Positions 16,157 through 23,646 of a DNA stretch of 64,000 nucleotides are shown in pieces (position 1 is the stretch's first letter; every line of letters starts with the position of its first letter). Source of the stretch: Streptomyces tagetis (GTDB taxonomy: Bacteria; Actinomycetota; Actinomycetes; Streptomycetales; Streptomycetaceae); assembly GCF_018069565.1 (NCBI RefSeq), contig NZ_JAGPNL010000004.1, positions 521,053 to 585,052 of the forward strand. The letters are read 5' to 3'. The position numbers and the translations under genes are program-made. The notes under the pieces are model-generated. The model had not been told where the DNA came from. It saw nothing but the letters and a program-made list of their open reading frames with translations, and searched no databases.

Positions 16157-18796
16157 TCAGAACAGGCTCAGCAGGGCCTCCGCCGGGTCGGTCAGCGGCG
16201 TGTCGCCGCCCGGCAGGGGCAGTTCGAACCAGACCGTCTTGCCGCGCGGGGTGCGGCGTGAGCCCCAGGCCGCGCTGAGCAGCCCGACCAGTTGCAGGCC
16301 CCGGCCGCCCTCGTCGGTGTCCCGGGCGCGGCGCCGGCGCGGCTGGACCAGTCCGGAGTCCCACACCTCGCAGACCAGGGTGCGGTCGAGCAGGAGGCGG
16401 AGCCTGATCTCGCCCTCGCCGTACCGCAGGGCGTTGGTGACCAGTTCGCTCACGAGCAGTTCGGTGGTGTCGACCAGGGGTTCCAGGCCCCAGCTCTGCA
16501 ACTGGGTGCGGGCGTACTCGCGGGCCCGGCCCACGCTGCGCGGCTCGCGCGGCAGGGTCCAGTCGCCGACGGACTCGGCCGGCAGTCCCTGGACGCGGGC
16601 CATCAGCAGGGCGATGTCGTCCTCGCCGTGGTGGGTGCCCAGCGTGCCGAGGATCTGGTCGCAGACGTCCTCCAGCGGCCGGGACGGGTCGGTGAGCGCG
16701 CCCACGAACGCCCGGAGCCCTTCGTCCAGGGGGTGGTCGCGGCTCTCGACCAGCCCGTCGGTGTAGAGCGCCAGCAGGGCGCCCTCGGGCAGTTCGACCT
16801 CCACCTCCTCGAACGGCTCCCCGCCGACGCCGAGCGGCAGGCCCGGCGGCACGTCCAGCATCAGCGCGGTCTCGCCGGGCTCGACCAGGACGGGCGGCAG
16901 GTGGCCCGCGTTGGCGAAGGTGCAGCGCCGGGTCACCGAGTCGTAGACGGCGTAGATGCAGGTCGCCAGGTACACCTCGGACAGGTCGGCCTCGCGGGGC
17001 CGGCGCGCGGCGCGGGTGGCCTGCTGGACGCCGCCGGGGGCGCCGAGGCCGCGCGCGATCTCGTCGAGCTGGGAGAGCACCTCGGCCGGTTCGAGGTCGA
17101 GCTGGGCCAGGGTGCGTACGGCGGTGCGCAGTTCGCCCATGGCGACGGCGGCGCGCAGTCCGCGGCCCATGACGTCGCCGACGACCAGCGCGGTGCGGTG
17201 GCCGGGCAGTTCGATCACGTCGAACCAGTCGCCGCCGACCTCGCTGGGCCGGCCGGTGGCCGCGTTCCCGGGCAGGTAGCGGCAGGCGATGTCGAGGCCG
17301 GACGCCTCCGGGTCGCCGGGCGGCAACAGGGAGCGTTGCAGTATCAACGCCCTTTCGTGCTCGCGGCGGTAGAGCCGGGCGTTGTCGATGCAGACCGCGG
17401 CGCGCGTCGCCAGCTCGACGGCGAGGTCGCGGTCCCGGTCGCCGAAGGGCTCGCTGCCCTTGGCCCGCGCGAACTGGGCGAGGCCGACCACGGTGTCGTT
17501 GGCGACCATCGGCACCGCGAGGGTGGACTGCACGAGCCCGCCCTCCTCGGCGGGGACGCTGCGCGGACGGGCCGTGCGCAGGGCGTCGGCGCAGGGCGAG
17601 TTGAACGGGTAGTGGTGCCGGGCGCCGAGCTGGACCCGTTCGCCGGTGCCGTCGAAGGGCGCCGCCGACACGGCGCTGGAGAAGGCGACGCGGCGCAGTT
17701 CCGCGCTGCCGTCGGCGAGGCCGGGCGGGGTCTCGTCGCCCGCCAGCAGGCCCTGGTAGAGGTCGACGGTGGCCAGGTCGCAGAAGCCGGGGACGACGAC
17801 GTCGAGGAGCTGGCGGGCGGTGGTCTCCAGGTCGAGGGAGTTGCCGATGCGGGCGCCGGCCTCGTTGAGGAGGGCGAGATTGCGCCGGGCGGCGGCGGCC
17901 TCGCGGGCGGCGGCGCGGCGCGCGGTGATGTCGGTGCCGAGCCAGGCGACGCCGATGGGGCGGCCCGAACCGCTGTGCACCCGGTAGAGGTTGACCGACC
18001 AGTGGCGGCGTTCCTCCGAGCCGGGCAGGAAGCCGGTGACGTGCATGTCGGTGATGGAGTCGCCGGTCTCCAGCACCCGGCGCAGGGTGGCGGAGACCCG
18101 GTCGGCCTCGGCCCGCGACAGGTAGTCGTGGACGCCCCGGCCCCGGTGGTCGTCGGGCGTGCCGCCGAAGATGGAGGCGAACCGCTGGTTGGCCCGGCGC
18201 ACCCGCAGATCGGCGTCGATCAGCAGGAAACCGAACGGAGACTGGCCGAATATCGCCTGCGAGGCGGCGAGATCCGTCTCGATGCTGCGCAGGGTGCGGA
18301 CGTCGACGACGATACAGACGGCGGCCTTCTCGCCGCCCTCCGTCCGCGTCGGCATGACGTACACCTCGGCCAGTCCGTGCCGGCCACGTCGCCCGTCCCG
18401 CCCGGCGGCGCCGGGACCTCGCGGGACCCGGAAGGGGACCACGCCGGTCCACTCCCGGCCGTCGAGGATCTCGGTCATCTTGCGTCGGCCCCCGGCGCGC
18501 TGGTCCGGGTCGATGAACGCCTCGATGGGGTCCATGCCGACGGCGGCCTCCGCGGGGATGCCGAGAAGCTGCTCGGCGCGCAGGCTCCACTGGTCGACGA
18601 GGCCGTCGGGACCGATGGAGAAGGACGCGACCTTGACGTAGTCGTAGATCGAACCGGGCGGACTGCTCTGCCACACGGCGTCACCTGGCGGCGTGTCACC
18701 GGGAGCGGTGTGCGCCGTGGCGGCGCCCGCGGCTCCGGCCTGCGCGCCGTTCGCCGGACCCTCGGGCCCCGTGGCCCTCGCTGGTATCTCGCTCAC
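16157..18796 (-). CDS. PAS-PAS-GAF-SpoIIE phosphatase with HATPase
   Basis: Cytosolic multidomain regulator, 879 aa. Domains in order: PAS about 50-135, PAS about 180-300 (SPFGFLLIDADLRVRRANQRF), GAF about 310-480, PP2C/SpoIIE phosphatase about 490-740 with intact metal motifs (GGDWFD, GDVMGRG, YTDGLVES, EDDIALL), and HATPase about 750-875 (ELVTNALRY, DEGGRGL). Proteins of this kind act in partner-switching: the phosphatase dephosphorylates anti-anti-sigma factors and the HATPase can bind or phosphorylate them. The GTG at 18796 has GGAGG about 11 bp upstream. No sigma or anti-anti-sigma gene lies nearby, so the target is unknown. Confidence 0.9.
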   Translation of the reverse strand: MSEIPARATGPEGPANGAQAGAAGAATAHTAPGDTPPGDAVWQSSPPGSIYDYVKVASFSIGPDGLVDQWSLRAEQLLGIPAEAAVGMDPIEAFIDPDQRAGGRRKMTEILDGREWTGVVPFRVPRGPGAAGRDGRRGRHGLAEVYVMPTRTEGGEKAAVCIVVDVRTLRSIETDLAASQAIFGQSPFGFLLIDADLRVRRANQRFASIFGGTPDDHRGRGVHDYLSRAEADRVSATLRRVLETGDSITDMHVTGFLPGSEERRHWSVNLYRVHSGSGRPIGVAWLGTDITARRAAAREAAAARRNLALLNEAGARIGNSLDLETTARQLLDVVVPGFCDLATVDLYQGLLAGDETPPGLADGSAELRRVAFSSAVSAAPFDGTGERVQLGARHHYPFNSPCADALRTARPRSVPAEEGGLVQSTLAVPMVANDTVVGLAQFARAKGSEPFGDRDRDLAVELATRAAVCIDNARLYRREHERALILQRSLLPPGDPEASGLDIACRYLPGNAATGRPSEVGGDWFDVIELPGHRTALVVGDVMGRGLRAAVAMGELRTAVRTLAQLDLEPAEVLSQLDEIARGLGAPGGVQQATRAARRPREADLSEVYLATCIYAVYDSVTRRCTFANAGHLPPVLVEPGETALMLDVPPGLPLGVGGEPFEEVEVELPEGALLALYTDGLVESRDHPLDEGLRAFVGALTDPSRPLEDVCDQILGTLGTHHGEDDIALLMARVQGLPAESVGDWTLPREPRSVGRAREYARTQLQSWGLEPLVDTTELLVSELVTNALRYGEGEIRLRLLLDRTLVCEVWDSGLVQPRRRRARDTDEGGRGLQLVGLLSAAWGSRRTPRGKTVWFELPLPGGDTPLTDPAEALLSLF

Positions 18797-19224
18797 GCGA
18801 CCCGTCCCCTCCAGCTCACCGCGTCCGGCACCGGTCACCGGGGGCGGCTGCCCGCAGTATCCAGCACTACGGCGCCGCACGACACGGTGTTCACGATCAC
18901 AGCACGGTCCCGATGGTTTTCGGTCCGGACCGTGACAACACTTCCCCTCTTCTAACCAGCGGACACGGCATCGAATCACGCTGCCCGCCACCCGTCGCCG
19001 GCCGGAACCGGCCGGGCGCCGGACGGCGGGCGGGCGCGGGTCCGCGCCGTCCCGCGCGCGGCGGGCTCCGGGGCCCCCGGACGGTGACCGCCGGCACCCT
19101 CGCCGACGGCGACCGGCGCCGCTCCGCGCACCCGACCGGGCGTGACGTGGACCCCCGGCCACGCCCGTCGACGGCGGCACGGACTCCGGGGCCCCGTGCG
19201 GTGGCTACCGGCCGGTCGCCCCGT
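18797..19224. other. 428-bp gap before the SpoIIE gene
   Basis: High-GC stretch between two leftward genes. I see no supported gene, no clear terminator for the HATPase gene and no strong promoter box. It should contain the promoter of the phosphatase gene; short GC-rich direct repeats of the type CGGCGACCGGCGCC occur without clear periodicity. Confidence 0.5.
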
Positions 19225-19626
19225 TCACCGCGGTACCGACAGCTCGAACCAGACCGTCTTCCCGCCCGCCGCGGGCCGGATGCCCCAGCGGCGGGCGGTG
19301 GAGGCGACGAGGTGCAGGCCCCGGCCGCCCTCGTCCTCGGGGTGGGCCCGGCGCTCGTGCGGCAGTTCGGGCAGCGGGTCGGAGACCTCGACGAGGACGA
19401 CGTCGACCGCGCCCGCGGGCCGGCGCAGCAGGCGGACGCCGATGGGCGCGGTGGCGTACCGCAGGGCGTTGGTGACGAGTTCGCTGACGAGGAGGGCGGC
19501 GACGTCGTCGGCGCTGGAGAGGCCCCAGCCGCGCAGGCGTTCGCGGACGGCGGAGCGGGCGGCCCGCGCGCTGTCCGGCCGCGCGGGGAAGACCCACTCG
19601 GCACAGTCGTCCTGGGTGTCGCTCAC
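19225..19626 (-). CDS. Stand-alone HATPase, anti-sigma kinase-like
   Basis: A GHKL-type ATP-binding protein of 133 aa consisting of one domain. N box ELVTNALRYA (about 51-60), G1-like VEVSDPLPELP, and G2 DEGGRGLHLV are intact, and the C-terminus ends KTVWFELSVP. This is the same fold as the C-terminal domains of the three large phosphatases in the window. Such small proteins in Streptomyces are RsbW-like regulators of sigma factors or anti-anti-sigma proteins. It is upstream of, and in the same direction as, the PAS-GAF-SpoIIE gene, but 428 bp away. Partner unknown. Confidence 0.85.
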   Translation of the reverse strand: MSDTQDDCAEWVFPARPDSARAARSAVRERLRGWGLSSADDVAALLVSELVTNALRYATAPIGVRLLRRPAGAVDVVLVEVSDPLPELPHERRAHPEDEGGRGLHLVASTARRWGIRPAAGGKTVWFELSVPR

Positions 19627-19716
19627 GCCCCATCACATCCCCGGCCGGCCCGCCGTCCCCTTTCGGGCGGTTAAGGGGCACATACCCCATATCGGCGCCC
19701 GGTACCGCCGCGGAGG

Positions 19717-19823
19717 CGGGCCGATACGGCCGCGGGGCGGACCGATACGGCCGCCGGGGCAGACCGGTGCCGGCCGCCGGGGCGGGCGGATGCCGTCGCG
19801 GGGGCGGACCGTACGGCCGCCGG
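19717..19823 (+). repeat. Imperfect 22-bp tandem repeat, five units
   Basis: Units of 21, 22, 23, 22 and 19 bp begin at 19717, 19738, 19760, 19783 and 19805 and share the pattern CGGACCGATACGGCCGCCGG. They lie in the 359-bp gap between the HATPase start and the Nudix gene end and are non-coding as far as I can judge. Confidence 0.75.
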
Positions 19824-19855
19824 ACGGACGGGGGACGGACCGACGAGGGCCGGAC

Positions 19856-19912
19856 GGGGGGGGAATGGGGGGGAACGGGGGGGCGGACGGGGCCGGACGG
19901 GGGCGACGGCGG
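19856..19912 (+). other. G-quadruplex-prone G-run cluster
   Basis: Runs of eight, seven and seven G (19856-19863, 19867-19873, 19877-19883) are separated by only 3 bases (AAT, AAC) and followed by further GGGG blocks. On the plus strand this is a strong G-quadruplex motif. With the tandem repeat next to it, it fills the gap 19,627-19,985, in which I see no gene. Confidence 0.7.
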
Positions 19913-19985
19913 CCGGACGGACGAGCGTCGTCGCCGGGGCGCCCCGGTGCGCACCGGGGTGTGGGGGCGCGTGGGGTGCCGGGGG

Positions 19986-20405
<420 letters not shown>

Positions 20406-20412
20406 GCGCCGG

Positions 20413-20418
20413 AGCATA
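20413..20418 (-). promoter_or_regulatory. -10 box TATGCT of leaderless Nudix gene
   Basis: TATGCT on the minus strand ends 7 bp before the ATG at 20405. The -35 position would fall in the adjacent 17-bp repeats (about 20436-20441). Confidence 0.55.
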
Positions 20419-20421
20419 GGA

Positions 20422-20483
20422 CGTCCGGGGCGCCGGGGCGTCCGGGGCGCCGGGGCGTCCGGGGCGCCGGGGCGTCCGGGCGG
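20422..20483 (+). repeat. 17-bp tandem repeat, 3.6 copies
   Basis: CGTCCGGGGCGCCGGGG is repeated exactly at 20422, 20439 and 20456, with a partial fourth copy at 20473. It overlaps the spacer and -35 region of the Nudix promoter. Confidence 0.85.
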
Positions 20484-20524
20484 ACCGGCCGCTTCCGCGG
20501 GGCCCGCCGGTCGGCCGGGGCGGG

Positions 20525-20716
20525 TCAGTCGGCGCCGGCGGGGCCGCTCGCCCCGAGCTTCTCGACCCAGTAGAGGCGTTCGCCGCCGCGGCCGTCGAGG
20601 GTGTCCGCGATCTTCTGCGCCTCGGCCCGGGTCGCGTACCGGCCGACCCGGTAGCGATTGCCGTTGTCGTCCTGCCGGAAGACCAGCCAGGGAAGAGTGA
20701 CCGTGCCGTCGTTCAT
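20525..20716 (-). CDS. Small SPOR-like protein
   Basis: A protein of 63 aa. It begins MNDGTVTLPWLVFRQDDNGN and continues with YRVGRYATRAEAQKIADTL, the pattern of a SPOR repeat (beta strand, then AxxxAxxL helix), ending YWVEKL. The ATG at 20716 has an excellent GGAGG site at 6-bp spacing; an upstream in-frame start lacks one. SPOR domains usually bind denuded septal peptidoglycan in secreted proteins, but this one has no signal peptide or membrane helix, so its job is unclear. Same direction as the downstream Nudix gene, about 120 bp away. Confidence 0.8.
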   Translation of the reverse strand: MNDGTVTLPWLVFRQDDNGNRYRVGRYATRAEAQKIADTLDGRGGERLYWVEKLGASGPAGAD

Positions 20717-21065
20717 CGCGCCCCTCCGCTTGCCGTCCACGGCGCGTGCCGTGCCCCGCCCGATAAGGAAACCGCAATCCGCATATGCCCGAGCCTACGC
20801 CTAACCTTTACTCAGCGAATACGGCTTTTCACAAGGAGGTACGCAACCGGCCAGAACGCAGGGGGCGCACGATACTGCGAGCGCCCTGCCCGCACACCGA
20901 CACATCCGGTCGGAGACGGACCGGACGGCGCGCGGACGACCTGCGAGAAAGGCCGGAACCCCGCCCCCGGCACGCGGTGGTGCGGGCCGGGACGGCGGGG
21001 TCCGGGAACAGGGTGAGGCCGGGGAGGCGTACGCCCGGCGTGCGCCTTCTCACACCGGCGCGGCG
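20717..21065. other. 349-bp gap with terminator and control region
   Basis: The right part holds the GntR-gene terminator (20953-21005). The left part, 20,760-20,840, is AT-richer and should contain the promoter of the SPOR-like gene. An AAGGAGGT sequence on the plus strand (20833-20840) is not followed by a start codon. I see no gene. Confidence 0.55.
20953..21005 (-). terminator. Long hairpin after the GntR gene
   Basis: Outer arms at about 20953-20965 and 20994-21005 pair with one bulged base, and an inner CCCGG / CCGGG stem continues the helix. It begins 61 bp after the regulator's stop codon. Confidence 0.65.
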
Positions 21066-21818
21066 CTACTTGACAGGAAGGTGGTACGCCACCCGGTAAC
21101 GATCGGCCGGGATGACGACGTCGGCGGTCTCGACCGGGCGGCCCGAGGCGTAGAAGGTGCGCTGGATGACGAGGACCACATGGCCCGGGACGCCGCCCAG
21201 GGCGTGCAGCTCCTCGGCGAGGCCGGGGCGGGCGCCGACCTCCTCGGTCACGTTGTCCACGACCACGTCGAGGGCGGCCATGCGCTCGACGACGCCCATG
21301 CCGCCGAGCGGCCCCTCCTCGGGGAGCATCACGGGCGTGCGGCCGGTGAGGTCCAGGGGCTCCCAGGAGGTGGAGAGCATCATCGCCTCCCCGGCCTCCC
21401 GGAAGAGGTACCGCGTGCGCATCACCCGGTCGCCCGGCTTGACCCCGAGCCGCTCGGCGACGGCGCCGCTCGCCAGGGTCTGCTCACTGCCCGACTCCCA
21501 CGTGCCACGCGCCTCCCCGTCGGCCTGCTCCTGCCGGAAGGGCGTGGCCCCGCCGGCCGGCCGGTATCCGGAGCGGGCCACGCGCCGGGGCACCGGCCGC
21601 TCGCGCACGTACGTCCCCGAACCGGAGCGGCCCTCCACCAGCCCCTCCGCCATGAGCACCTTGCGCGCCTCCAGGGCGACGGTGTCCGAGACGCCGTACT
21701 CCTCGCGGATTCTGGCTTGCGACGGGAGCCGGGTGTGGGGCGGCAGCAGGCCGTCGACGATCTTCTTGCGGAGATCACCCGCGACGCGCAGGTACGCCGG
21801 CTGCTCACCGAATGTCAC
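21066..21818 (-). CDS. GntR family regulator, HutC/UTRA type
   Basis: Transcription factor of 250 aa. The N-terminal winged helix (PAYLRVAGDLRKKIVDGLLPP ... LPSQARIREEYGVSDTVALEARKVL) covers residues 8-70; the UTRA effector-binding domain (ASGAVAERLGVKPGDRVMRTRYLF to the end) covers about 110-245. The GTG at 21818 has GGGAG at 6-bp spacing. UTRA domains bind small sugars, amino-acid derivatives or similar ligands. No adjacent catabolic operon points to the ligand. It may be self-regulating. Confidence 0.92.
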   Translation of the reverse strand: MTFGEQPAYLRVAGDLRKKIVDGLLPPHTRLPSQARIREEYGVSDTVALEARKVLMAEGLVEGRSGSGTYVRERPVPRRVARSGYRPAGGATPFRQEQADGEARGTWESGSEQTLASGAVAERLGVKPGDRVMRTRYLFREAGEAMMLSTSWEPLDLTGRTPVMLPEEGPLGGMGVVERMAALDVVVDNVTEEVGARPGLAEELHALGGVPGHVVLVIQRTFYASGRPVETADVVIPADRYRVAYHLPVK

Positions 21819-21965
21819 TGGCCGCTCCCATCAGGTTGTACAGACAGCAACAGCGTGGCAACCGTAGGTTGTGCCAGGCAAGCAAAGGCCAAAGAATCAC
21901 TCGATGTGATGACGCAGGCCGCCGGGATGCCGTACCCAGGCACTTTCTCCCCACTGTGGCGGCCG

Positions 21966-23216
21966 TCACACCTCGATACCGGCCCCGTCCGCCCCCTCGT
22001 CCTCCTCCTCGTCGTAGTCCTCGTACTCGGGAGGCGTGTCAGCCAGGCCCAAAGCCTTGCGCGGGGTGACCTGCTTCTCGTCGTCCATGAACACGTACGC
22101 CTCGTACATGTGCTCGTCGTAGGTGTCCTGGTCGGTGGCGGACGCGGCCCGCTCCCACTCCCGGCGGGCGGAGTCCAGGGCGTCGGCCAGTTCGGCGACC
22201 GGGCGGGCCGCCTTCTCGGGCCAGGTGTGCTCGCGCAGCACGCGGCTCTGCTCGGCGAGCGCGCCGGCCACGCCGCCCGCCCACTCCTGGTATCCGGGCA
22301 GGTCGTCGCCGCTCTCCGCGGCCTCCGGCATCTCCTCCAGCGCCCTGTCCACCAGCGCGGCGGCCTCCAGGTACACCAACTGGTGCTCGTCGAGGGTGGT
22401 CTCGTCGGCGCGCACCGAACCGGTGAGGGTGCCGCCCAGGTCCACGCTGCCGAACACGCAGGTGACCTCCCGGTCGCCCATGAGCCAGCTCGCCCGGGTC
22501 GGCGTCAGGTAGTACACGTCGACGTCCTCGGGGACGGCCCAGGCGTCCATGGCGTAGCCGGTACTGGCCGCGTAGCAGCGTTCGTCGGCCACGTCCGTGA
22601 TCGCGTCGTCGCCGGGGTAGGAGCCGCCCGGCATGTCGAAGGCGGCGAACACCTCCCCCTCGTGCTGCTCGCCGCAGGGCACCTCGTCGACCTCGTAGGT
22701 GAAGCCCTCCAGACTGCCCTCCGGGGTGGTGAAGCACTGGCCCACGGAGAGCGCGAAGGCCGTGCCCTCACCGGTCGCGCCCTCCCGGAAGCCCTCCCAG
22801 AAGTCCCCCGCCACGCCCAGGGCCAGCCACACCGTCCACAGCGCCACTCCGATGCCGGACAGCACCGTGCCGGCCACCGCGAAGCCCTTGCCACGCTCGC
22901 CCTTGCGCTTGATCTGGACCAGGGCGACGATCCCCAGCACCAGCCCGACCACCGGCACGAAGCAGAGCAGCCCGAGGACGAAGGACGCGATGGCCAGCCC
23001 GTTGTACGGCGGAGGCGGCGCGAAGGGGGCCCCGTACGGGTGACCCCAGGCGGGGTAGGGCTGCGGACCGTACGGCCCCTGGGGGTGAGCACCGTAGGGC
23101 GCGGGCCCCTGCGGCCCCGGGGGATACGGCCCGTGCGGCGCGGGTCCCTGCGGCTCCTCGGGGTACGACCCGTGCGGTGGGGGTCCCTGGGGTCCCGGGG
23201 GCGGTGGTATGGACAC
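21966..23216 (-). CDS. DUF4190 / septum-formation domain membrane protein
   Basis: A protein of 416 aa. A Pro/Gly/Tyr-rich cytoplasmic N-terminus (about 1-75, with repeated PQGPAPYG-like units) leads to two membrane helices of the DUF4190 type (LAIASFVLGLLCFVPVVGLVLG, then GFAVAGTVLSGIGVALWTVWLAL). An extracytoplasmic septum-formation domain follows (LSVGQCFTTPEGSLEGFTYEV ... VPCGEQHEGEVFAAF), then an acidic tail. The GTG at 23216 has AGGAG about 10 bp upstream; the open frame runs on upstream without a plausible start. The domain pair is common in Streptomyces cell-envelope proteins; its molecular role is not established. Confidence 0.82.
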   Translation of the reverse strand: MSIPPPPGPQGPPPHGSYPEEPQGPAPHGPYPPGPQGPAPYGAHPQGPYGPQPYPAWGHPYGAPFAPPPPYNGLAIASFVLGLLCFVPVVGLVLGIVALVQIKRKGERGKGFAVAGTVLSGIGVALWTVWLALGVAGDFWEGFREGATGEGTAFALSVGQCFTTPEGSLEGFTYEVDEVPCGEQHEGEVFAAFDMPGGSYPGDDAITDVADERCYAASTGYAMDAWAVPEDVDVYYLTPTRASWLMGDREVTCVFGSVDLGGTLTGSVRADETTLDEHQLVYLEAAALVDRALEEMPEAAESGDDLPGYQEWAGGVAGALAEQSRVLREHTWPEKAARPVAELADALDSARREWERAASATDQDTYDEHMYEAYVFMDDEKQVTPRKALGLADTPPEYEDYDEEEDEGADGAGIEV

Positions 23217-23646
23217 GTGGACCGTGCTCCTGGTTCGGGCGGAGCGCGCGAGCGCCGGGAGAGGTGGCGCACCACGCGAGCGCGGCCCGCTGGACGACCA
23301 GGGCATGGTAAACGCGCACCAGTTGGGGGCGGTACGCGGGTACCGCGGAGGCCCGCGCTCCGCTCCGTGGCCGGTGGGGCGGTTCCGGCCCCGCGCCCCC
23401 GGGGGCCGGCCGGGCGGCGGGCGGCCTGCCCGCCGGAGCGCCCGGCGCCGTGGGACGGCGTGGCGCGTGGCGAGAAGACCACCGGTCCGGCCCAGGACGG
23501 GGGCGGTCCTTTCCGGAGCGGGACTTCCGCCGGGTTCACACCAGGATTCCCGCCGGATTCCGCCGGGTTTCCGCCGGGGTCGTCGCCCCGGCGACTGGCA
23601 CCCGGGAGGAGAAACCGCTATTTCCCCCCTTTCCACCACATGCCGG
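23217..23646. other. 430-bp divergent gap with TTCCGCCGGG repeats
   Basis: Between two divergent genes. TTCCGCCGGG occurs at 23525-23534, 23558-23567 and 23569-23578, with a near copy at about 23547, in the 120 bp before the sensor-phosphatase start; these could be regulator sites for that gene. The rest is high-GC sequence without a supported gene. Confidence 0.5.

Noticed and set aside
15375..18674. A 1099-codon minus-strand frame overlapping the PAS-GAF-SpoIIE gene
   Set aside because: Arg/Pro/Gly-rich nonsense in a different frame from the recognisable domains; a shadow.
20831..20840. Perfect AAGGAGGT ribosome site
   Set aside because: No ATG, GTG or TTG within usable distance; no gene follows.
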